From Monosiga brevicollis MX1 (lineage: Eukaryota > Opisthokonta > Choanoflagellata > Craspedida > Salpingoecidae), in assembly GCF_000002865.3 (NCBI RefSeq), contig NW_001865075.1:191811-241798 (forward strand): a DNA stretch of 49,988 nt, read 5' to 3'. Under the pieces are notes generated by a model. That model was not told the DNA's origin, did not search any database, and saw only the letters and a program-made list of their open reading frames with translations. Positions 40,932 to 49,988 of the stretch are shown piece by piece. The position numbers and the translations under genes are program-made. The first letter of the stretch is position 1; the number at the start of each line of letters is the position of its first letter.

Positions 40932-41401
40932 GGTTCCTCAACGATTACCAGCGGTTGTCGTGTTCATGGCATTTTTGTGGCAACACAACGCATATGTGGC
41001 ATTCCTGCCTGTCGCTGCTGTCTGCGTAAGAAAAAACCATTGGTTGTTGAATTTGCATCCGGCTTGGGCTCCCTTCTGCTTGCGCGTCCAGTGCAACAAG
41101 GTTTTTGCCTTGTACGCCGGAATTGATGCAGACTCGGCTTGGTCCGTGATGTAACTGAATTCTGATTTCACATGTATTGCGCCTTGGGTGCCGTCAAAGG
41201 CGTGTGAATCACAATGAACAACCAGTCTCCAAAACCACTGGTGGGAACATTGAGCACAGAAGAGGTTTTGCGCATCTGGTTGTCCCCAGCCAAGGGGCGC
41301 AAATATATCAGACAGAGAAAGCACACGATGACTAGCCACTTGCGGCGCTTGCTCAGCAAGTCACGCAAGAGCCCCCCAATGTGATGCATTGCACGAGCGG
41401 A
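40932..41401. other. Convergent intergenic region, RTK / MED8
   Basis: 470 bp between two stop codons on opposite strands. No gene supported. It should hold both 3' UTRs. Confidence 0.6.
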
Positions 41402-41828
41402 TTACAGATTGATACTTTGTAGCAAATCGATCGCGGGATCCTCTACAGGTACCCGGGCTAGAGAGACCAAGGTTGAGGCCTCTGTCTTACCAGCCGCCTA
41501 AAGGACCATTGTGGGCATGAGTGGGGGCATCATGGTCAAGAGAATGAAACAAGAGCATAATCCTGCCATGAGGCAGAACCGACCAGGATGTCTTTGCGCC
41601 GGTCCAACTGCAGGAGGGCACGCTGCGTGGCGAGCGAGAGCTCATCCAGTTCGTTCAGAGCGCTTTCAAAGGCATCCTTATCGGGTACGCTGTCATCAGT
41701 CTCCCTGAGCCAAGCCTCAGCCTCGGGTGTCAACCTCGTTCGGAGCAGCTCGGGGGCTGGGGCAAGCAAGCGGTGACACAACAGCAGGTGTAAGCTGCCA
41801 TACCAGACGCATCCCTGATATATTTTGT

Positions 41829-41886
<58 letters not shown>

Positions 41887-42470
41887 CGGATTTTTTATTT
41901 TTTTGAGGCACACGCACGAGGGGGATGCAGCACTCACGCTGAAGGTGGGTAAAGGCGTCAATGCTGCCTTGTGTCATTGAATGCAGGTGTTCGTCGCGTT
42001 CATGGCTCAAAGAGAAGGGAAGAACAACGACATCATGAAGCTGCCTTTGCTGGTTAGTAAGGTCGTTGACCTTGAGATTGACCAACAAGGCTTGCAATTG
42101 CTCTGCGTCAAGCGGAGACCCAAAGGGTGTGGTGAGGGGAAATGAGTCAGAGACATGCCATGCTCCTGCCGCAAAAGGGTCTGCAGGCGGTACAAACTTT
42201 GGATAGAGGAGAAAGAAGTCAGTGCATTCTCCCTAAAGAGATTCAAATTTTGAAAAGTATGAAACAGCACGTGAGCAGTCGGTCAGCTCTGTCAACAATG
42301 ACGGCAAATCGGTCCGAGCAGCATCACTGGCCTCGGGCCCAAACGCACCAGCTAAAGGTCGGATCTTGCTCCAGCTTGAAATGCAGCAGATGCAAGTCCT
42401 GCTTAATTTGATGCAGACGAGGGGTGACCTGCTGCAAAAGCACCGCAACCGTGTGCCCGTCCTTGGACAT
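41402..42470 (-). CDS. MED8: Mediator complex subunit 8
   Basis: Five minus-strand exons (42470-42349, 42326-42266, 42196-41938, 41756-41584, 41497-41402) join in phase and encode 236 residues, against about 268 in human MED8. MED8 is a head-module subunit of Mediator that links activators to RNA polymerase II. The N-terminal helix VAVLLQQVTPRLHQIKQDL is followed by FKLEQDPTF. The signature strand VVVLPFSLSHERDEHLHSMT aligns with the conserved IPLxLSPDRDExL stretch. Then FTHLQPPELLRTRLTPEAEA corresponds to the FSHxxVPDxLRTKPDPExE block. The C-terminal exon (AAGKTEASTLVSLAR) is less certain, because its only support is the phase and an acceptor. The gene lies head-to-head with the SH2-SH2-PDZ gene, 556 bp apart. 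Confidence 0.88.
41826..41886. repeat. (TTGCTG)n hexanucleotide repeat in a MED8 intron
   Basis: About ten copies of TTGCTG, lying in the intron between exons 41938 and 41756 of MED8. Confidence 0.95.
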
Positions 42471-43026
42471 GTTCCCTCGTCCACTCCCACGTCTCAGTCT
42501 GATGCTGCTGCGCACACGCTGCCGTTTTCCAGTCCGTCGTCTCCACAAAAAAAAAAAAAAAAAAACTGAAACTGGAACTCGTCGTGTGAATGTAAACTTG
42601 ATCTCTTCAAAGTAAATTCTCTCTTCTGAGGCATCTGCTACCTAGTGTAATTTATTAAAGTGTAGCTACAAGTACACTTAGACATGCGTTTTGCGTGCAT
42701 GCATGTAACTACGTCGGCTTCGTAAAAGAAAGGGGCGGAGCTTGTCGCCCTGTAGCACTTGCTTAACCTGTGTGCTTTGTTGATTTGACTCTTTGATGGT
42801 CGGGTTTGGGTTCCACCGCGGCAGCAGCGACAAGTGCAGGGCTTCGGGTTCGCAAAAGCATGAACAGTCATCGATGGGCTCATGCAATTGTTTGTTTGGC
42901 TGCCAAATGCACCTGCAGGCATTCGTCATTTGTCCGGACAGGCAACGCTTCCATTGGTGCGCATCACAGCTTGGTTGAAAAAGCACGTCAGACGCGAGCC
43001 TCCGTCGAGGATCTGAGCGTGCCGCC
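42471..43026. promoter_or_regulatory. Divergent promoter region, MED8 / SH2-SH2-PDZ gene
   Basis: The two start codons face away from each other across 556 bp. An A run lies at about 42546-42565. The right-hand start has the strong context GCCGCCATGG (43021-43030). Core promoter elements were not identified. Confidence 0.5.
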
Positions 43027-46000
43027 ATGGCAAACCCCTGGCAGTTTGGTGAAATCTCCAAGGATGCTGCCGATGGTACGATGCGCCATGACTTGCCCTG
43101 TTGGTCGATCATTACTGTTGCAGGGCGCATGCAAGTGTGCCGTCACCTCGTCCGCGTGTGACCGTTGTTGTCATTGGTTTTTATTTTTGATCCGCCCCCA
43201 CGTTTTTTGTTTTTTGTTTTTTATTGGCTTGCTTGCTTGTCTCCGCACCCATTCGACTCATCCATTCCCCTCTTCAATTATCATGGACTCGGCGTGTTTT
43301 CAGAGCTGTTGCAAAAAGATGGCTTGGAGGATGGCAAGTTTTTGGTTCGCATTCGACCGGGACACCCAGAAGACTACGTCCTAGCCGTCGTGTTCAAGGG
43401 CCGTCCGACGCACCACCTGGTGCAAAAGGGGGTTGATGGCATGTTCACGGTCAACAAAAAGAGTTTTGGCCCAGCACGCAGTATCAGTGAGGTGCGCTCT
43501 TGCCAGACCCCATCTTGCACTCGCCCACAACGCTCAGAGCCAGGGTAGAAGAAAAAGAAGAAGAAGGCCATTGTACTCGGCGCCTCGAAGTTTCGGCCAC
43601 CTGACCTGAATGTGGCAATAGGTGGTGGCCCTATTCCAAACGGATACACTTCCACCCAATTGGCCAGTCAAACTGGCTTCCTTTGTCCGCAACCCCAATC
43701 TAGCGACCCCGTCGAGTGCGCCGGCACCCGCGGCGGGTGGCACTGAAGCCAACGATGCGGCAGGTGGTATCCGTCGGCAATCTTTAGCGCGACAGTCCTC
43801 ACGCCGAGGTCCCCCACCATGGATGCACCGTCCAATGGGGAAGAGCGACGCCGATCGTATGTTGCAACTATGCTGTCTTTCTGGCATCAATCGACCGGAG
43901 TTGCCTCGTGTAGGCAAGGGAGGCACGCTCTGGGAGTTTGGGATGGGAAAGCATTCCGTCATGTTTGATGGGCCCTTGCGCTGTTTCTCATGGTTGGCAT
44001 GACCCTTGTTGGGCTGTAGAACTGATCATGGCACATCCCGAAGTAGTGGATGGGCTCTTTTTCGTGCGGGGTCGGGGGGCCGATCGTCCTGGCGAGTACG
44101 TTATTACAGTCGTGTACAAAGGCAAGCCGACGCAACATTTGGTGCGCCAGAGTAGCAAGGGGGAGGAGTACACCGTCAATGGCAAGGCGTGCACCGATTG
44201 CACAACTTTGGGTCAGGTGGTCAAGTTTTTGCGCTCGGCCCATCCATTTTGGCCCGTACCTCTGAAGGACCACGTCCCCGCTCAGGGACGTAGCCGCAGT
44301 GACTCGGTCAAGAGCACGGGCTCGGCTCAGGGCTCAGCGTCGACAACTCCAGTTGCGGCTGCGGCGCCTCTTGCTGATGCAGCCCGTCGTGAGGCTGAGG
44401 ACAAGGCTCGCCGCGAGGCCGAGGACAAGGCCCGTCGTGAGGTCGAGGGCAAGGCCCGTCGTGAGGCCGAGGACAAGGCCCGTCGCGAGGCCGAGGACAA
44501 GGCCCGTCGCGAGGCCGAGGACAAGGCCCGTCGTGAGGCCGAGGACAAGGCCCGACGCGAGGCCGAAGAATCAGTGGAGCAACAGCGCCGCGCTCATGAG
44601 AGTAAAGTGGCAGCTGCTGAAGCAGAGGCCCGTCGCAAGGCAGATGAGGAATCTCGGATCCTTCGGCAGCAAGAAGCTGAGGCCGAGGCGGCGCGAGAGC
44701 GAAAGCTACAGGGTGAGGCAGAAGCAGAGCGCCGTGCCGAGGCCACACGTCGCCAGCAAGAGGCCCGCCAGCAAGAGGCCCGCCAGCAACAACAACAACA
44801 ACAACAACAACAACAAGCAGAAACAGATGAGGCACCCCCTCCCAAAATGCTGTCCGAAGCGACGAGAGCCAATGCCCGCCACTTGTCTCGTCATAACTTG
44901 GCAAACCTTATGCGCTCGGATACGCCCCTGTCCAACAATGACGATGTAGCTTCAGAACTAGGTTAGCCTTGCTGTCTGAGACGCGCGCCTAGTTTGACAC
45001 GACCTTGCTCTTGTCTTGCCTTGACTCCTGTCTTTGCCTTCTCTTGCGGGACTTCTCATGTTGTTGCCTTTGCCAGAGATCAACAAGCCTCGAGCCATGC
45101 CCAACGGGCGGGAGGTGACGCTTATGATATCGCGGCCCAACCGCATGGTTGCCTTTGGCTTCACCGTCTCGTCAATGTGGCGCGTTGATGCCCCCGACGA
45201 CGAGTACGGGCGCTACAACATTATCAAAATGATTGAGCCCGGTTCGCCCGCCGAGACTGGCAAGCTGGAGGTGGAAGACATTATCAAAACCATCGATGGC
45301 ATGGTCTGTCCTGGATACGAAATGCAAGCTTGCTATGTGGACACCGTGTCAGCTCATAGGCGCCCGCGGGCATGGTGTTTCATTTTTTGACTCGACTCGG
45401 GGTGAATGATGCGTGTAGGATGTGTCACACTGTGATATCAACGAGCTCAAAGCCATTGTGCGCGAGCGGGGTAAGTGGTGTCCGGACCGATTCTGCGCAT
45501 TTTGATTGGATTGGTTGCTACCACCGCTGCGCTCAACATTAAAAGGTTTTGGCCAAACTCATGGAGGTCCGATCCGCATTGATTTGATGGATGAAATATG
45601 GGGTAGAGCTCAAGTTTGAAGTCGTGGTGGTTCGCCCAGACCTGCAAATCTTTCGCAAGCGACAGGACATGTGTCGCAAGAAGGATGCCTCGCTACGTAC
45701 GTGCTGACGGCCGAGATTGGTGGCCATTGTTGTGCGAGCATTGCGGTTGTGCCAGCAATCTGCGACTATTGTCGCTACCGCCTTGGTTGTGATGCGGCGC
45801 CACGCGCGTGTCGACCATCAACCCTCGTGGAACCTCATGGGGGGTGGCGATTGGCCTGGCGGTGCCGATTGTTTATAGTGAAAAAGTCCAAGGGCAAGAA
45901 CGCCGTGCGCGCAAGTCAGAAGGCCAAAACCCGCCTTTCACGACGTAGGTGCTGATTTAAATCGAGTTGCCTTAGAGCGCATATCTGGGGCGAGGACTCA

Positions 46001-46210
46001 CCTAGATGTGGCGCCTTGCCGGTGGCTGTTCTTGTTGTTTTGGCAGAGGGCGAGTGCTGCGGTGGCATGTGGTGTCATCATGAAAGCAGTCAAGCCAAAC
46101 GCGAGGCGGAGGAGCAACAAATTCTCAACTCCTGGATCAGCGTCAAGCAGCGCTTGGCAGGCAAGCCTCAGGCGGTTCTCTTGGGCACTCAGGAGGTGTC
46201 TCGCGTTTGA
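43027..46210 (+). CDS. Tandem SH2 - coiled coil - PDZ adaptor protein
   Basis: Nine exons (43027-43075, 43304-43491, 43622-43856, 44020-44961, 45077-45303, 45419-45470, 45607-45696, 45879-45944, 46047-46210) join in phase; 670 residues. SH2-1 starts at PWQFGEISKDAAD and has DGKFLVRIRPG, then YVLAVVFKGRPTHHLVQ. SH2-2 starts at WMHRPMGKSDAD and has DGLFFVRGRG, then YVITVVYKGKPTQHLVR. Both keep the phosphotyrosine-binding Arg (FLVR, FFVR). Next is a helical arm of eight ARREAEDK-type units, a Gln run and a basic stretch. A PDZ domain follows (VAFGFTVSS, MIEPGSPAETG, VEDIIKTIDGM, DVSHCDINELKAIV, ELKFEVVVVRP). The last exons are basic. No catalytic domain is present, so it should be an adaptor that binds phosphotyrosine proteins and C-terminal PDZ ligands. 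The start has a near-ideal context (GCCGCCATGG). The final two exons rest on phase and splice sites only. Confidence 0.9.
44382..44573 (+). repeat. 24-bp coding tandem repeat, eight copies
   Basis: Eight 24-bp units encode ARREAEDK with minor variants (one ARREVEGK, one ending AEES). The result is a charged single helix or coiled coil between SH2-2 and the PDZ domain. Unit-to-unit identity suggests recent copy-number change. Confidence 0.95.
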
Positions 46211-47924
46211 GCAGGCCTCGTCGGCTCAGGTGTTCTCTCCCTCCCGCTCTTCCTCTCTCTGTCTGTGGCTGTTGCTGTTTGATTTTTTTTTTGTTTTTTG
46301 CGTGTTCGCGGGTGCACGAAGGCAGGCCTTGTGTCCCCTTCGTGTTGGCACTGGTTGGCGACATAATATGGATCCATGATGTGCAGCTCTTGGCGTGTCT
46401 CTTCTTGCTGGGTGCAAGTTTCGATGGCATGGCCATGCATGCACGCTTGCTGCCCCCTTCAAATTTAACTCGTTCCACGAAAACACACTCATTTTCAACT
46501 TTTACAACTCTTCTCTCAATCAATTTCATTAACTTTTACTCTCTCTGGGTTGACTCATCACACGCGACCCATGGGAAAAACCTTCACAAGCTGGGGCCAG
46601 CGAGGAATTCATAGGAACACTATGGCAGAGATTGGCACCTGCCAGATGGTATTCGCCTGACCCTCACTCTGCGATTCTGTTGAGACGCTCCTGCCTACCT
46701 ACCGGCCACCACGTGTAGATAGATAGTGGGCGTCGTTGCAAATCAGTTGATGAGTCTTCCCCATGGACTCCTCGATTGTGCTTTGCGCTGATGAACCTCG
46801 CGAGCGATGAGGCATGCCTGCCTGATCTGAGGCAGGGATGCAGTCAAAGCGCAGTAGTCGTATCAAAGGGAAAGCGGGCGCAAGGTGTAGCGGTCAGAAT
46901 CCCACGCGGTTGACCATGAACATTGATTACAGAGAGAACAAAGTAGTTTGTGCCTTGCGCCGATTGTCGGAAAAACGCACGATAATCAAGCGCCAGCTTG
47001 GTAGGGCACTCCTGCTCTAGAGTTGACGTCTTCGCAAGGCACGATCTACCTTGTCAGGTGGGCTCTATTGCAAGTATGGCCGCCCAGATGATTGCATGCA
47101 TCGACACCTTGTGTCGACGACATCCCGGCAACCCAGCCGTCATGCACAAGCTCTTGTTTCATATGAAGATGAAGTCGATGATACCCTGTTGCGCCCAACT
47201 TCGATGCAGCTGACCTGATTGTTGTTGGTGGAGAGAGCCATTCCAGCAAAGCATGGCGGTAAACCCTCGATAAACAAGAGTGCGCACCTCACCGACCAAC
47301 CAGACAGACAGACAGACCCTGGCTCCGCCATTCATTGGAGAAAACACCTTGCCTCGCGGTGGCGCAGATCATCAACATGCTATAATAACAGAAGGTCACT
47401 TTGAAGTTCTGTCAAGAACTCGATTCAACAGTTGTAGGATAGAAAAAAAAAAGGTAGAGGCTTGCAAAGCCACACCAACGACGCTAGCAAAGCTAAAGAA
47501 GAAGGGAACGGAACAGCTCACACCTGAGCTGGAACACGGACACAGGGCGCACACGTCTCGAAAATAAAAATAAAAAAGAGACAGCGACCCAAAACACACT
47601 CAAACAAGGCTAAGAGGAATCATCGAATGCTTTCCTAGGGGCGGCAAAGTACGCATTGACGTCGAGGGGAAAGCAGGGGAATAACATGGGAAGGCTAAGA
47701 TGAAGTTCGACATGGAGAGATATATGGAAACAGCGACAAGAAAAGAAACAGGCTGGTGCCCGGACGGTAATGACGCGAAGAATAAGAACAGTGAAAAAGC
47801 GGGTCGAATGCAGAGAGCCAGCTCAGCACTCGCTTTGACGTTGGTCTTAAGATAAGACGACGCGCACAACGCCGTTCACAAACAGGAGAAACAAACAAGG
47901 GAATCTGTGAAAGGAGGGCAGGGC
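46211..47924. other. Convergent intergenic region, SH2-SH2-PDZ / zinc-finger gene
   Basis: The longest stretch without an identifiable gene apart from 20410-22320. Short frames occur on both strands, but none has a family match or a splice partner. There is a TAGA repeat at about 46717-46727 and an A-rich patch at about 47440-47455. Both 3' UTRs should lie at the ends. Confidence 0.55.
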
Positions 47925-49497
47925 TTAGGCAAGAGTTGCCAGAGTCGAGGCCATCTTGCTGCGCTTGGCGGCAGGTTGAGCCACATCATTGGCTGGGTTC
48001 TTTGCCAAAGACTTTTTGCTGGTTGACTTCTTGCCCATGGGCTTGGCCTCGCCCTGTTTTTGGCGCGACGTGCCATTGTTCACGACTGAATGATGTAGGA
48101 CAGAGAGGAAAAGGGTGAGTTGGGCCGTTGGGGCAGGCAATGGCGCGCAGATGCACGGCACATGACACTACTATCGCAGAGAGGGGACCGCGACTTACTC
48201 TCCACGGCCAAGCGCGGGGCAAAGGTGAGCGTGTAGATGGATCGACACCGCGTGCACTTTTCTTGAGGGGAGAGGGATGCCAAGAACTTTTCTGGACCAC
48301 ACATGTGCTTGTTCTGGCAGCCACGAGGAATGGTTTGCAGCGCTATTGAGAAGCAAATGGGGTGAGATGGTGGGAGCTTGTGCATTGCCCAGCAAGCTGT
48401 ACTAGTACGTTGGAGGGATGGGGGCTTACCAGTGCGAATAGTTTCGAGGTTCGTTTGCAGGTTCGAAGTCATGCACAACTGGTGCTTGACGCGAATGGCT
48501 TTGGCGATATCATTCCACAAGCCCGAGTAACAGGTCTACGCAAGCATCCCCAAAAAAAAAAAAAAAAAAAAAAAAAAACATGAGGTCGAATGAGTGCTCG
48601 GGCCTTTGTAGACAGGAGGCAGCCATGTGAATACAGCGTGCACCGCAAACTTACGCCACAGATGCGCAGATCGCTATTACGACCGGGCCCCTTGCAAACG
48701 GGACAGATGATGCCGTTGGTGCAGTTGGAGGTCTTTGTGGCCGTTTCAACCTTGGGCTTGACACTGCCTCTGCCCTTGCCCTTGCCCTTGCCTTTGCCCT
48801 TGCCCTTGCTCTTGGCTTTGCTCTGGGACTCGCCTTGATCGGTGCTAGCAGGGATCATGCCTGATGCAGATGCGGGACTTGCGGTTGGGTTCTGAAGCGC
48901 TTGGTAGTTGGAGAACGAGGAGCTCTCAGCGGTGGCTTCGATGGGCGAGACGGCGTTGCAAATGTGGATGGGAGAGGAAGCGGTTGCTTCGAGCTGCAAG
49001 CCCGGAGCATGGGTTGTGGAGGACGGGGTGTCGTACATGGAGGAAAAGACGCTGTCGCGTTGATCCATCAAGGCACCCAGTGGGCTCACTTGAGCCGCGG
49101 CTGAGAGGTATTGAGCTGGATCCTGAATCAAGCTGTGGAAGATACTTGAGGGCGGGAAGATGGGAACCGAAGGTGGGTTCACATGGGAGTGGCAGTCGGG
49201 GGAGTTGGTGCGTGAGTTAAAGCTGCTGGTGGCGCTGCTCGCGGCGGTGGGGCCGGGTTGTGGTGGAAGGGTGGTCACGGGCATGTTGATCAGATCGCCC
49301 AGATCCAAGTCCAGGTTGAGATTGACGAGGGTCGCAAAGGCATTGCTGTCCATACTGGCAGCGAAGGGAGGGAAGTCATCCTCCATGGTGGAGCGCAGAT
49401 CATCCACGATCATGTTCAAGTCGAGGTCAGGCAAGCCGCCGATCGCAGGCAAGCCGCCGATCGAACCGGTGGAGACCGCAGAGGCCAAGCAGTCCAT
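47925..49497 (-). CDS. Nuclear protein with two C4 zinc fingers, function unknown
   Basis: Four minus-strand exons (49497-48655, 48535-48430, 48342-48199, 48085-47925) join in phase and encode 417 residues. The first 230 residues are acidic, Ser/Pro/Thr-rich and low in complexity, like an activation domain. A Lys-Gly repeat (about 235-248) follows. Then come eight cysteines in two groups: C265-x2-C268-x11-C280-x2-C283 (CPVCKGPG ... ICGTC) and C325-x5-C331-x14-C346-x2-C349 (CQNKHMC ... CTRCRS). The tail is basic (MGKKSTSKKS), a likely nuclear signal. I do not recognise the family. The spacing recalls a nuclear-receptor DNA-binding domain, but the FF/KR signature residues are absent. The ATG at 49497 opens the acidic region; the frame stays open upstream to about 49935, so an earlier start is possible. 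Confidence 0.75.
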
Positions 49498-49988
49498 GAT
49501 GGCAGAAAGGGGAGCTAGAAGTGAACTGGTGCGCGTGTTTGTTGTGTGTTTTCGTGGGTGCCAGCTGCCGTCTGAACGAACGAATGGTCGAGGCAAAAGA
49601 AGACGAACTGACAAAGGGGGCGGGCGATAAACGGTAAATGAGGTGCAGTGGCTCGCTGGCGTGGAAGCCAAGGGACCGACAAGTTGGGAGATCAAGTCGT
49701 TGGGGCATGTGGTGGTGGGGCGTGTGGTGGGGGTGTTTGAGAACGATCCGGTCCTTGAGGTGGGGGCTAACGGGGGTACACTGACTGATGTCGTCCAAGA
49801 TTGAGTGAGGAAGAAAAATGAGCAGGTTGAAGTCTCCACAGACGGAGCTGATCGGCACAAGAGCTTCAGGTTCAGTCCCTGCCAGTGGTGCTTGTTGAGC
49901 AAAACAAGCAAATGGATGTACCAGGCGAAAGTCAATGAGGTGAGTCGCTACAGAGAGAGAGAGAGANCCGTGTGTGTGTTTGTGTGAT
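49498..49988. other. Upstream region of the zinc-finger gene, window edge
   Basis: Probable 5' UTR and promoter of the minus-strand zinc-finger gene. It ends in a GA repeat (49951-49966), one undetermined base at 49967 and a GT-rich stretch at the window edge. No other gene supported. Confidence 0.5.

Noticed and set aside
41536-41961. Asn-Ser repeat protein on the minus strand
   Set aside because: The repeat part is the intronic (TTGCTG)n tract of MED8; only the segment 41756-41584 is exon.
46875-46925. tRNA-like segment (GTGTAGCGGTCAGAATCCC resembles a D-arm)
   Set aside because: No matching acceptor stem, anticodon stem or T-loop (GGTTCGA-type) was found within tRNA distance.

Overview
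The window looks like nuclear DNA of a choanoflagellate, probably Monosiga brevicollis or a close relative. This is inferred from gene content and structure; no search was run. Pointers are an EGF/Sushi receptor tyrosine kinase, a tandem-SH2/PDZ protein, a kinesin-3, many short GT-AG introns with mostly phase-consistent junctions, short intergenic gaps, and abundant CT/CA microsatellites. Ten protein-coding genes can be read. For eight of them a complete exon chain closes in frame from ATG to stop. The ankyrin-kinase-PARP gene lacks its 5' end, and the TEDC1-like gene has an unresolved 3' half.

Layout: (1) 1-781, a 211-bp tandem array. (2) 817-4686 (+), 3' part of an ankyrin - degenerate kinase - PARP fusion, whose last exon is amplified as an exact 140-bp tandem repeat (4632-5038). 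(3) 5480-8773 (+), CCDC146/MBO2, a ciliary coiled-coil protein. (4) 9441-12080 (-), SEPSECS, the last enzyme of selenocysteine-tRNA synthesis. (5) 13554-20409 (+), a kinesin-3 with FHA domain and an unusual coiled-coil/acidic tail. (6) 22321-27885 (+), a SAM-domain protein with DPF/NPF motifs and three copies of a short helical repeat. (7) 28329-32339 (-), mitochondrial methylmalonyl-CoA mutase. (8) 32804-about 34493 (+), a small gene resembling TEDC1. (9) 34902-40931 (+), a receptor tyrosine kinase. (10) 41402-42470 (-), Mediator subunit MED8. (11) 43027-46210 (+), an SH2-SH2-coiled-coil-PDZ protein. (12) 47925-49497 (-), a protein with two C4 zinc fingers. No convincing RNA gene, CRISPR array or transposon was seen.

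The genes do not form an operon. Some are thematically related: CCDC146, the TEDC1-like gene and the kinesin point to cilia and microtubules. The receptor kinase (tail tyrosines in YxxP contexts and a C-terminus fitting a class II PDZ ligand) and the SH2-SH2-PDZ gene lie about 2 kb apart, with only MED8 between them, and could be a receptor-adaptor pair. SEPSECS implies that selenoproteins are made, and MMUT implies a B12-dependent propionate pathway.
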